NCBI GenBank assembly: GCA_963681505.1
Contig: OY811982.1
Coordinates: forward strand, 6,066,683-6,130,682
Length of the DNA stretch: 64,000 bases
DNA from: Eunapius fragilis
Taxonomy: Eukaryota; Porifera; Demospongiae; Spongillida; Spongillidae
Direction of reading: 5' to 3'
Made by a program: the position numbers and the translations under genes. The notes under the pieces are model-generated. The model was not told the origin of the DNA, did no database searches, and saw only the letters and a list, made by a program, of their open reading frames with translations. Below, piece after piece: positions 34,536-45,412 of the stretch. Each line of letters starts with the position of its first letter. Positions within the stretch are counted from its first letter, which is position 1.

Positions 34536-35405
34536 TAGAAATTGCTAGATGCCATTTTTATTCGTGCATCCCAAAGACTGAATGCAAGATGGAGACAACC
34601 ACAAGGACAGCAGAGAGCACCGCCCGAATGAAGAAGCTCATGACAAGGGCCTCCAAACCCACCACCACACCCACCAGGTGCACTGTCCCCTTCAAAAGCA
34701 GCACGCGATTGGTTGCCATCCCTTGCCAGGCGGCAAGGAACGCGGACCTCCGCACCCACACATAGGACCAACAGACGAGAGGCAGCGCGTAGTACCAGTA
34801 TTACTGGATGGGGGAGGATTGGTACCAAAGAACCATAACAATGGCCACCACTGTGGTTACTAGCAAGCACCCACCCTCCCACAAGAAGGGGGCAACTTCT
34901 CCTCCACCCAGCAAAAAGTTCTTGGGCAAGATTCTTGCCAAGAAGAGCAAGATCTTGGCATGAGGCCAAGATCTTGCCAGGAGGCTGAGATCTTGCCATA
35001 TCTTGGGTAAGATCTTGGCCAAAACTTGGCCGGCATAATCTTGGTAAGTTGGGCAAGATCTTGGGCAGGAATCTTGTCCAAGAACTTCTTGCTGCATCAG
35101 CCTGCATGGGGATGGCCACAAGCACACACGCCAGCCAACCCACGAAGCCTACCGTCACGGCAACCTTGAGGGGCAGCCTGTGGTAGGTGTGGTAGTACCT
35201 CATGCCCTCTTTGCACAGAGCTATGAGCCTGCTGGACAGGTCCACGGCCCGCTGTGCATGGTGGGCGTTTATTAGAGCATCAATCTCGGCCATCCTCTTT
35301 GAAAGCTCGGTGGGCAACAGCCCGGGGAAGGGTCTGAAGAGCAATGGGAGAGAGCTGTTCTGTGTGCGCTCCGTCTTGACCTTAAGCTGCGCGTACAAAG
35401 ACTAG
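34536..35405 (-). pseudogene. PIGN: PIGN-like (GPI ethanolamine phosphate transferase 1) fragment
   Basis: An open frame of 287 codons and a second frame (34558-34761) cover membrane-segment sequence that matches the C-terminal, multi-pass half of PIGN as I know the family: LFRPFPGLLPTELSKRM, then LIALCKEGMRYYHTYHRLPL, VTVGFVGWLACVLVAI, a later YWYYALPLVCWSYVW stretch and VVVGLEALVMSFFIRAVLSA. PIGN acts in the ER, adding ethanolamine phosphate to GPI anchors. The N-terminal catalytic domain is absent. No introns are seen across about 650 bp of homologous sequence, and the frame shifts between the two halves. A cluster of CAAGATCTTG words is inserted in the middle. A non-functional captured copy is the best reading; a chimeric transcript cannot be excluded. 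Confidence 0.65.
34915..35092. repeat. Cluster of CAAGATCTTG palindromic words
   Basis: At least five AAGATCTTG(G/C) words plus many CTTGGC/GCCAAG variants within about 180 bp, inside the PIGN-like fragment where the family match is lost. Confidence 0.75.
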
Positions 35406-35412
35406 ACCCGAA

Positions 35413-35434
35413 CCCCCCCCCCCCCCCCCCCCCC
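35413..35434. repeat. Poly-C run
   Basis: Twenty-two C directly beyond the 5' end of the PIGN-like fragment (minus-strand sense: a poly-G upstream). Confidence 0.9.
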
Positions 35435-36032
35435 TGGCTACGGGCCTGTAGAGTGCTGCGTATGCCTTCCCAATTGTCGTCTTTGCGAGCAGTTCGACAC
35501 AGACACCGAACAGACTTTGCAGTGGCACTTAATTACACGATGACGACACTTATGACGACACAATAATTGCATAAACATTCAAAACAAGTCAGAACCAAAA
35601 AGTTCGATCTATTCGCCAGACCCTCTTCCACGTAGCGGTGATGTAATCCACCCGCAGCTGTGGGATTGAGAGTCTGGGTACGAGACTATTCCTTGATGGC
35701 TGGAGAGCTTGAACGTTGTCTATTGATTATATTGCTTTATTTAATATTGATAACAATTTTAATACTAATCAAGCCAGTATACAACGAACATAATCGGGTG
35801 GCGTACCCAATACAGTATACGGTCAACGTAGCACAGCGAAACCGCTATCCGGAGACGGGTTCCAACGGTGCTCCGTCTCTTTCGAACATGACGGAGTTCT
35901 ACGTAAATGTCACGGAAACGTTTAGTGACGGTGCCCGTGTATATACGAACGGTAATCGACGAACACTACCGCACGGTAACGTCCTCATTGTTATTGATGT
36001 CATGGTCACGTGATACAAGTCCGAATTTAAAA

Positions 36033-39000
36033 ATGAGCGGCAAACGACGATACTGTCACCACTGTGGGGAATACGTGTGTAGAGCTACATTTTTTGAACA
36101 CCAAATGTTAGTAAAATCGTCATCCAAAGCTGATAGCTCTCTTTATGCTCAACAGCAGCTTTCTGTGGAAGGTATGTACAATCATAAACGTGCACGGTCA
36201 CGGAACACCGATGTATGCGTAGCCCTCGATATATAGCTTGCGCTGGAGGAAAGAGGGATATGACACATATTTACCCATGGGTGATTGCGCCGTTTCCCCA
36301 AGTATTGTGACCAACTTGCCCTGTAACTGATTCAGAGCTACATAGGACTTCCCCGCATGACTAAACCAAATTTGACTGTTTTTGATGAAACTAAAATTCA
36401 TATGTGATGTCATACACAGATCGTTGTTCTGGAAGCGAATGTTTAGATGCAGATCCATTTCTTAGTAGTGAAGCTTCATCTAGTGCTTCTGATAACTCCT
36501 GTACAGATGACGTGGAGCTGCAATTTCTGGTATGTTAGTAAATTGCCAACTCCTATGTTTTATTAAAATCCTATATTCTAGGAAGGAGGACTAACCGATC
36601 AGAGTTTAGATAATACTTCAAGCTCAGAATCAGAAAATGAGGTAGTACCTAATACATGTCAGTGAATAATTATAGCTTGATGTTAATCGGCATTTGATTA
36701 TCCCTTGTAAAGGATGTGGCAACAATGCAAGACAATCAGCCAATAAAAGTTCTTTTAACTTTTATTATTATGTGGCAGTTTGCTTTTGGAATATCCAATA
36801 GAGCTATATCTATGCTTGTAAAATTCTTGAGCATTTTTTTCAAGTTTCTTGGAAATGGTGGCACACTTCTTTTTAACCTGTGGGAAATGTTTCCTAAAAG
36901 TTTAAAAGGCTGTCAGAAGTTTATTGATCTCAAACTTCCACAATTTGAACAATTTGTAGTTTGCCCATCATGTGATGCTATCTATCATATCAGCAATTGT
37001 CCAACTACTTGCATTCACAAACAATATCCGAATCATCCTCAAACTCAATTCAGAAAACCATGTGGAGCACCCCTTATTACAAAGCGCAAAGGATCCATTC
37101 GGGCTATAAAGACCTATTGCTACCAACCTTTGCAATCTGCAATTGGTAGCATTATTAACCGTCCAAATTTTCTGGAAAAGTGTGAAATGTGGCGCACCAG
37201 ATACTCAAGTGCTAACTTATTATCAGATGTCTATGACGGAAACATTTGGAAAGAATTTCACACTGTAAATGAGGTTCCTTTTTTGGCTAATCGTAATAAC
37301 TTAGCCATTGGCTTAGGTTGTGATTGGTTTCAGCCATATAAACATGTTAATTATTCAGTAGGTGCACTTTATATATTTTTTTATAACTTGCCACGGGAAG
37401 AAAGAATGAAACTTGAAAATGTAGTCTTGCTTGGACTTATCCCTGGCCCCTCTGAACCTAAAAAAGTAATGAAATCATACTTGAGTCCCTTTGTAAATGA
37501 TATGTTACAATTTTGGGAAGGTGTGCCATTGTGGCATGAATGTACAAAGCAGCTAATAACAATTCGTATGGCACTTCTGTCTGTGATGTGTGATATACCC
37601 GCAACTAGAAAGCTTTGTGGCTTTGCAGGTCATAGTGCAGCACATGGTTGTTCTAAGTGTTTGAAAAAATTCAGTTGGAGTTCAACTGAAAATAAATTAG
37701 ATTATTCTGGTTATGATAGGGATTCGTGGGAAGCAAGAACCAATGCAGAGTACAAAGGTTCCTCAGAGCATTATTTGCATGCACCAACTAAAACTGCAAA
37801 GAAGCAAGTTGTTTCAGAACAAGGCGTTAGATATTCAATACTTGTCCAACTTCCATATTTTGACATCATACGTATGCATACCATTGATCCCATGCATAAT
37901 CTTTTGCTGGGTACAGCTAAACATATGCTTAGTGTCTGGATGGACGAAAAACTTATATCAAAGTCAGCACTACGGAAAATAGCAAGTGTTGCAGCTAAGA
38001 TTTGTGTACCAAGGTAAAATGGTAGATTGCCCCTCAAAATAGAATCAAATTTTGCTGGGTTTACTGCTGATCAATGGAAAAGCTGGATCACAATATACTC
38101 CTCGGTATGCCTAAAGGATCAGTTGCCTAGTGAACATTTACAGTGCTGGCTGCTGTATGTTCGAGCATGTAGCATTCTTTTGAGTACTACTGTAACAAAG
38201 GAACATGTAGCTACTGCTGATGCATATCTGACACAATTTTGCAAGGTATTTTTGAGACTATATGGTGTAAAAAATTGCACAATAAATATGCATTTACACC
38301 TTCACCTTAATGACTGCATTTTTGATTATGGTCCAGTTTACAGTTTTTGGTGTTTTAGTTTTGAAAGGTTCAATGGAATTCTAGGCAGCTATTACACAAA
38401 CAAGCACAACATTGAGACACAGTTTATGAAAAAATTTCTTCAGCACCAAGCATCTGTGTTACTTCAGCTTCCACAAGAATTTGGGAACTTGTTGGCGATG
38501 GATAAAGTAGAGAGTAGCAGTGGGTCTCTTTGGCATGGATCATTTTCACCTGAAATGTTTCAGCTACACCTTCAATTAGCCACATCTCCTATGTCTGATT
38601 TGCCACGCTTGAATTTTAGTGTCAATGAGCTATCTCTGGCAACTCTTTTGCCACCAGTGCATAGAAACTATATGACAGCCAAGATAGCGTCTGAATTAAA
38701 ATGTATCTACAAGTATCTATATACTACTATTAATGACGAAATAACTGCTGAGTATTTTACATCAGTAAAGGCATGCTTAGCTGGGCAATTGTTACATTCC
38801 ACAGAGGCAAAAACAGAAAGAGGATCAATGGTTTGTGCGTATTGGCCAAACAAAGGCTCTGAAGAATTCAATGCTCTGATTCGTTCTGGCTTACCTGGAG
38901 GTGTGCACTTTGGAATAGTACAGTATTTTATTGAGCATACTATAACGCTTGATAAAACACAGAAAAAAAAGCACATATTTGCTTTCATTAAATGGTTACA

Positions 39001-39202
39001 GCATCACACTCATCAATTCTGGTATGGGCAGTCTGCAACAATTTGCAAGCTGACATTTGAAGAATCATCTGTCTGCAATTACCTACCTCTACAACGTATT
39101 TATTCTGTTTGTGCCCATGCAAAACTTGACGTGAATTTTGGTGGTGATAATGAAGAAGTGTTTGTGGCAATTCCATCACATGTTCCGTCTCTATTACGAT
39201 AA
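36033..39202 (+). CDS. CACTA/EnSpm-type transposase (5 exons, one in-frame stop)
   Basis: Exons 36033-36171, 36420-36529, 36582-36641 and 36713-39202, GT-AG borders, phases agree. Exon 1 has a CHHCGEYVC zinc motif and a later His (FFEHQ). Exons 2-3 are Ser/Asp/Glu-rich. The large exon holds the tnp2-like transposase core: NNLAIGLGCDWFQPYK, FYNLPREERMKLENV, LLGLIPGPSEPKK, ATRKLCGFAGHSAAHGCSKC and DPMHNLLLGTAKHM, a conserved DDE-type region; then FTADQWKSW, an NMHLHLHLNDCIFDYGP segment and FECFN-like FERFNGILGSYY; the C-terminal part has FGIVQYFIEH, then CNYLPLQRIYSVCAHAKLDV. A TAA at 38015-38017 breaks the frame between VPR and NGRLPLKIE, which otherwise continues in the same frame. Either a recent mutation or read-through. 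Confidence 0.82.
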
Positions 39203-39457
39203 TGAGCTAGTATGTGTGCGTGCAAATTCACTTGGCCTGTATAATATAGACATCGGCACTGTGGCATTTAGTGCATGCAGTCACTATTCTTATGTATATC
39301 CCTTTGTCTTCACCATAGCTGTCAATGCTGAACACAGTTGTGAAACAGTGTGAAAACGCTTTCATAATGATGTCAACATGTATGAACCTTCAATCATTGC
39401 ATATGCGCGCGCATGCACGTACGCTTGCACGTGTATTGTCGCGGCATATTTGTAAGC

Positions 39458-42269
39458 ATGGATGCAGTGGGATTTTATGGAAATCGGCATGTGCAACCGA
39501 TCGCGAGAGGGGGTAGATCAGATTTAGCGTCAACCTTAGAGGAAGTGAAGACTATTTTATCTGTCGTACAGCAAGCACAAGAAAAGCAGGGTGCCGAACT
39601 TGTTCGCATAGCTGAAGAGATCGTGGTTTTGAAAGATGATGTTGACCGTATGAAACCGCATAACCCAACGTCAGGGACCGCGAATCCGCTTTCTACACCG
39701 CCTAGCAGTAGAAGAATTCCTCCTGAGTTAAGCGTATGTTTAGTTATTTATTTCACACGTTGCTCTTATGCACGCACATGTTCGTGTTCAAATTAACATT
39801 ATTCTCTCTCATAGGCTGCAGTCAGAGGGCTTTATGCCAGCCTACCAGACGACAAAAAGTTTATGGCAAAAGAAGGGTAGGTACGAGAGGTATACAACAA
39901 ATTGTAATGAATGTATCCGGCCTCAGATACAAAACGGTTCAAAATCAGCGCGTCACCGCTTATCTGATGGACCAGCTACAGATGATGGAAAGGCTGAAAG
40001 ACCACAGATTGTATTTTTCAAGTAACATTTGTATTCACCAATTGTACTAGATTCGGCAGTTACACTCTGTATCCATCAAGGAGCTGTTTATCGATATTAT
40101 GAATCAAGAAGGAGACTGCACAATGATTCTGCTGACATTAGAGAAAGTGCAGTTAGAAGTAACGAAAAAACAACTAAGAAGCGAAGAACTCAGAGAAAGG
40201 TCAGTCTTTCATGTTCAGAGCAGAACCTACATGTATTATCAATGTTCATCTCAGCTTTACATACAGCGAAGCTCTGTGGTAAAGACAAAAGTGAAGAAAT
40301 ACTGGGATGAAATAGATTATCGATATATGACAGATGAAAGTGATGGAGAGCTTGATGGAAAGACAATAAAAGATACACATCGACCATCTTGGCGATCGAG
40401 TGGTGAGTGCAAAGCATAGGATTTTATTTGTATATCAGTATCATCTGTACATGTGTTGATCTTCGATTTCTTTTAATACCACCGATATTAGCACTGAACA
40501 AACTGATTGAAAAGCTGGATAACCGCCTTGAAAAAAAAAGAGGTGCTCACTATGTGGGGTTTACAAGGTTACCACGATTGGTAGGAGTGTCATCACTATC
40601 AAATGCTCCTGAAAATGCACCAGAATGGGCTGTTACAACCAGTAATGCTTTGAAATTGAGTGAATTTATGTGTTTTACTTTCCTTTATCTGCCGCACATT
40701 ACGACAAGCTAACAGACCTGATGGTAACTGCATGACAAATGTTTTGGTATAAAATTTGTTCACGTCATTTCTATTTAGACCCTCAATTCCTAGCACTCTT
40801 AGAGGTTCAGAACTGTATGTAGTAGTTGAAAGTAAAACTCCAATTAATCTTATTTATTTATTTACAGCCAGACCCTACAGACAAATGCAAGGCAACAGAG
40901 TTCTTCAGGTGATCAGATGAGTTGCATCTTGTTTACGAACATCTATACTTTAAACTATGCAGAACTGCTGGACACACCACCTGCACCACAGAATGGCACA
41001 AAAAAAAGACGGCGCTTGACATATACTGGTAGCAGCTGCATGAATTTAATTGAGTGAAATTATAATCCTTCCCCTTCAAGCAGATAAAAGCCCTGCTCTA
41101 CAGCCTTCAAGACGAGTCTCTGCTAGTCAAGTTCCCCTTCATGACGATACAAGACCTACTCCACAGCCTTCAAGACAAGTCTCTGCTAGTCAAGTTTCCC
41201 TTCATGGCGATACAAGCCCTGGTCCACAGCCATCAAGACGAGTCTCTGCTAGTCAAGTTCCCCTTCATGAAGACACAAGCCCTGGTCCACAGCCTTCAAG
41301 ACGAGTCTCTGCTAGTCAAGTTCCCCTTCATAACGATACAAACCCTGGTCCACAGCCTTCAAGACGAGTCTCTGCTAGTCAAGTTCCCCTTCATGATGAT
41401 ACGAGCCCTGGTCTACAGCCTTCAAGACGAGTCTCTGCTAGTCAAGTTCCCCTTCATGAAGATACAAGCCCTGGTCCACAGCCTTCAAGACGAGTCTCTG
41501 CTAGTCAAGGTCCCCTTCATGACAATACAAGCCCTGGTCCACAGCCTTCAAGACGAGTCTCTGCTAGTCAAGGTCCCCTTCATGACGATACAAGCCCTGG
41601 TCCACAGCCTTCAAGACGAGTCTCTGCTAGTCAAGTTCCCCTTCATGACGATACAAGCCCTGGTCCACAGCCTTCAAGACGAGTCTCTGCTAGTCAAGTT
41701 CCCCTTCATGAAGATACAAGCCCTGGTCCACAGCCTTCAAGACGAGTCTCTGCTAGTCAAGGTCCCCTTCATGACGATACAAGCCCTGGTCCACAGCCTT
41801 CAAGACGAGTCTCTGCTAGTCAAGGTCCCCTTCATGACAATACAAGCCCTGGTCCACAGCCTTCAAGACGAGTCTCTGCTAGTCAAGGTCCCCTTCATGA
41901 CGATACAAGCCCTGGTCCACAGCCTTCAAGACCAGTCTGTACTAGTAAACTTAATAATGTATTTTTAATCTGTTTACTAAATAGCACATCTACAGGGGAC
42001 TTGGCGGGGTCAAGTGCTGTTGCCTCAAAGCTGAAAAGAAATATGTGAGTAAATTTATTTAGATTTACTTGCTTTGCTAACATGGTTTTACATGAATACA
42101 GCTCTTCCAAACGATTACAGTTTAATGGCAAGCTAAAGGTACATTTGTGTTTCCATGATAATGTCTCATTCTCACCTCAGATGTGATGGATGCTTTCACT
42201 AGTGACTCTACAACTGAACCAGATGATGATGAACTGGCATCATTGTCAGATAACAGCTACATCTCTTAA
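39458..42269 (+). CDS. Second gene of the CACTA-like element: coiled coil, basic region, 21-residue repeats, acidic tail
   Basis: Spliced model; several borders are provisional. First exon 39458-39733 (MDAVGFYGNRH, then a coiled-coil-like LEEVKTILSVVQQAQEKQ stretch). Next exon from 39815 (AAVRGLYASLPDDKKFM), then a segment ending near 40020, YRYYESRRRLHNDSADIRES with an NEKTTKKRRTQRK basic patch, a KKYWDEIDYRYMTDESDG exon (from about 40268), an ALNKLIEKLDNRLEKKRG exon (from about 40492), small exons near 40870 and 40960 (ELLDTPPAPQNGTKKRRR) and an exon with about 13.5 copies of a 21-residue repeat. Later small exons end in an acidic tail (TTEPDDDELASLSDNSYIS, stop 42267-42269). Similar second genes accompany metazoan EnSpm-like transposases; DNA binding is plausible but inferred. 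Confidence 0.55.
41083..41935 (+). repeat. 63-bp coding minisatellite (21-residue repeats)
   Basis: About 13.5 copies of a 63-bp unit encoding DTSPGPQPSRRVSASQVPLH plus one acidic or Asn residue. No indels. Variation is mostly at the acidic position (D/E/N/G) and V/G before PLH. The unit is Ser/Pro/Arg-rich, likely disordered, and carries an RRVSAS phosphorylation-like site in each copy. Confidence 0.95.
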
Positions 42270-42492
42270 GCTTATTTGGTGAATGCCAAGCGACTATTTC
42301 ACCCCCTCTGCCAGTCTTGCTCTCTGACATTTCATGTATCCTGTGCCGTTCCTGCATACGCTGATTCATAAATTCCCCAGTTAATGTTTTCAGCCTAAAA
42401 ATTATAGTCATTAAATGTTTGCGTTCAATTTAAAGCGCACTACGCGATAAATCGCATGAAAAGGCACTTACGTTAAAATTGAATGTGAAGTC

Positions 42493-45290
42493 ATGAGCGG
42501 CAAACGACGTGACTGCGGAGAGGACGTTTGCAAATCTACGTACTTCGAGCACCAGTTGGCTGGTGCGTACGAACACGTTGGTAGACTTGATCATGAATTC
42601 ACCAACGATGGTAAGGCTTCATGTAAAACCACTTCATCAGCAATGTGGCGGAGATTGTACCTCACGTCTGTGTTACTTGCTTTGTATACAGTGGACATGA
42701 ATAAACCGTACATTTCTGATTCAGAGTCAGAGATACAGAATCAAACCAGGGTAATGTTGCGTGGAGATAGGCAGAATATCCATGGCAATACATATCTTAC
42801 AAGGTTTCCATTTGTAGGCCATACCAGACCAGTTGTACTGGTTGTGGGAATGTGGCTTTGATGGGTGTGTCCAACTCAGGTGAGTCGCTAAGGGGATTTT
42901 TACGTTTCATATACTGTTGTATGGAGATAGGCACTTTTCAGAATATCCATGGCAATACATATCTTACAAGGTTTCCATTTGTAAGCCATACCAGACCAGT
43001 TGTACTGGTTGTGGGGAAGTGACTTTAATGGGTGTGTCCAACTCAGGTGAGTCGCTAAGGGGATTTTTACATTTCATGTACAGTTGTATGGAGATAGGCA
43101 CTTTTCAGAATATCCATGGCAATACATATCTTACAAGGTTTCCATTTGTAGGCCATACCAGACCAGTTGTACTGGTTGTGGGGAAGTGACTTTAATGGGT
43201 GTGTCCAACTCAGGTGAGTCGCTAAGGGGATTTTTACGTTTCATGTACTGTTGTATGGATATAGGCACTTTTGAGAATATCCATGGCAATACATATCTTA
43301 CAAGGTTTCCATTTGTAAGCCATACCGGACCAGTTGTACTGGTTGTGGGGAAGTGACTTTGATGGGTGTGTCCAACTCAGGTGAGTCGCTAAGGGGATTT
43401 TTACGTTTCATATACTGTTGTACGTAGATAGGCACTTTTCAGAATATCCATGGCAATACATATCTTACAAGGTTTCCATTTGTAGGCCATACCAGACCAG
43501 TTATACTGGTTGTGGGAATGTGACTTTGATGGGTGTGTCCAACTCAGGTGAGTCGCTAAGGGGATTTTTACGTTTCATGTACTGTTGTACGGAGATAGGC
43601 ACTTTTCAGAATATCCATGGCAATACATATCTTACAAGGTTTCCATTTGTAGGCCATACCAGACCAGTTGTACTGGTTGTGGGAATGTGGCTTTGATGGG
43701 TGTGTCCAACTCAGGTGAGTCGCTAAGGGGATTTTTACGTTTCATGTACTGGTGTATGGATATAGGCACTTTTGAGAATATCCATGGCAATACATATCTT
43801 ACAAGGTTTCCATTTGTAAGCCATACCAGACCAGTTGTACTGGTTGTGGGGAAGTGACTTTAATGGGTGTGTCCAACTCAGGTGAGTAGCTAAGGGGATT
43901 TTTACATTTCATATACTCTTGTACGGAGATAGGCACTTTTCAGAATATCCATGGCAATACATATCTTACAAGGTTTCCATTTGTAGGCCATACCAGACCA
44001 GTTGTACTGGTTATGGGAATGTGACTTTGATGGGTGTGTCCAACTCAGGTGAGTCGCTAAGGGGATTTTTACGTTTCATGTACTGTTGTATGGAGATAGG
44101 CACTTTTCAGAATATCCATGGCAATACATATCTTACAAGGTTTCCATTTGTAGGCCATACCAGACCAGTTGTACTGGTTGTGGGAATGTGATTTTGATGG
44201 GTGTGTCCAACTCAGGTGAGTCGCTAAGGGGATTTTTACGTTTCATATACTGTTGTATGGAGATAGGCACTTTTCAGAATATCCATGGCAATACATATCT
44301 TACAAGGTTTCCATTTGTAGGCCATACCAGACCAGTTGTACTGGTTGTGGGAATGTGATTTTGATGGGTGTGTCCAACTCAGGTGAGTCGCTAAGGGGAT
44401 TTTTACGTTTCATATACTGTTGTATGGAGATAGGCACTTTTCAGAATATCCATGGCAATACATATCTTACAAGGTTTCCATTTGTAGGCCATACCAGACC
44501 AGTTGTACTGGTTGTGGGAATGTGATTTTGATGGGTGTGTCCAACTCAGGTGAGTCGCTAAGGGGATTTTTACGTTTCATATACTGTTGTATGGAGATAG
44601 GCACTTTTCAGAATATCCATGGCAATACATATCTTACAAGGTTTCCATTTGTAGGCCATACCAGACCAGTTGTACTGGTTGTGGGAATGTGATTTTGATG
44701 GGTGTGTCCAACTCAGGTGAGTCGCTAAGGGGATTTTTACGTTTCATATACTGTTGTATGGAGATAGGCACTTTTCAGAATATCCATGGCAATACATATC
44801 TTACAAGGTTTCCATTTGTAGGCCATACCAGACCAGTTGTACTGGTTGTGGGAATGTGATTTTGATGGGTGTGTCCAACTCAGGTGAGTCGCTAAGGGGA
44901 TTTTTACGTTTCATATACTGTTGTATGGAGATAGGCACTTTTCAGAATATCCATGGCAATACATATCTTACAAGGTTTCCATTTGTAGGCCATACCAGAC
45001 CAGTTGTACTGGTTGTGGGAATGTGATTTTGATGGGTGTGTCCAACTCAGGTGAGTCGCTAAGGGGATTTTTACGTTTCATATACTGTTGTATGGAGATA
45101 GGCACTTTTCAGAATATCCATGGCAATACATATCTTACAAGGTTTCCATTTGTAGGCCATACCAGACCAGTTGTACTGGTTGTGGGAATGTGATTTTGAT
45201 GGGTGTGTCCAACTCAGGTGAGTCGCTAAGGGGATTTTTACGTTTCATATACTGTTGTGTGGAGATAGGCACTTTTCAGAATATCCATGA
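42493..45290 (+). CDS. Exon-array gene: zinc-motif first exon plus 15 tandem 105-bp exons
   Basis: Exon 1 is 42493-42610 (MSGKRRDCGEDVCKSTYFEH, a diverged copy of the transposase's first exon), ending phase 1 at a GTAAGG donor. Downstream, exons 42775-42879, 42942-43046 and so on every 167 bp to 45113-45217 are each 105 bp, phase 1 at both sides, with AG before and GTGAGT after. Each adds 35 residues: YPWQYISYKVSIC(R/K)PYQTSCTGCGNV...MGVSNS plus a junction Glu. Exon 16 (from 45280) gives EYP and a stop TGA at 45288-45290. A small exon candidate at about 42690-42750 (VDMNKPYISDSESEIQ) does not keep phase into the array, so its use is uncertain. Most units keep three Cys (C-x6-C-x2-C); two units lose one. 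Function unknown; metal binding is a guess. Confidence 0.5.
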
Positions 45291-45300
45291 TAAGGTTTCC
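42756..45300 (+). repeat. 167-bp tandem array, about 16 units
   Basis: Units start at exactly 167-bp steps with no indel through 15 units. Units 9-15 (about 44111-45217) are nearly identical, outer units more diverged. A further decayed stretch continues to about 45412. Confidence 0.97.
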
Positions 45301-45412
45301 ATTTGTAGGCCGTGCCAGACCACAAATTGTGGTCATGTGACTTTGAGGGGTATGTCCAACTCGTGTGAGCTGGTTGGTGGATTTTTTACGTTCCATGTAA
45401 AGTAGTATGGAG

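Larger units (their letters stand above)
34336..35686. mobile_element. TIR element carrying a PIGN-like gene fragment
   Basis: About 100-bp terminal inverted repeats, outermost GTCTCGTACCCAGAC, nearly identical, flanked by TA on each side (34334-34335, 35687-35688). The interior is GC-richer than its surroundings and holds no transposase, only a host-like gene fragment on the minus strand. This resembles gene capture by Pack-type elements. The transposon superfamily is not assigned. Confidence 0.8.

Noticed and set aside
35820..35831. A precise left end for the large CACTA-like element
   Set aside because: Only the inner CACAGCGAAACCG matches the right end; the outer bases do not start CACTG. 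The border is given as approximate.
38013..38044. A tiny intron (GTAAAA...AATAG) removing the transposase stop
   Set aside because: It would be only about 29 nt, and it would remove NGRLPLKIE-type sequence that fits the family pattern in the same frame.
41083..41935. The second open frame through the minisatellite (MTIQDLLHSLQDKSLLV type)
   Set aside because: It is a frame shadow of the 63-bp unit. The DTSPGPQPSRR frame connects to flanking exon-like coding and the other does not.
42756..45300. CRISPR-like array
   Set aside because: Units are 167 bp and alike along their whole length; there are no unique spacers, no cas genes, and the context is eukaryotic.
42917..45405. A series of 90-codon frames, one per array unit (MYGDRHFSEYPWQY...)
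   Set aside because: Each reads through the 62-bp intron-like part and ends in the wrong frame of the next unit. Starts are not conserved as real starts; the spliced reading is more economical.
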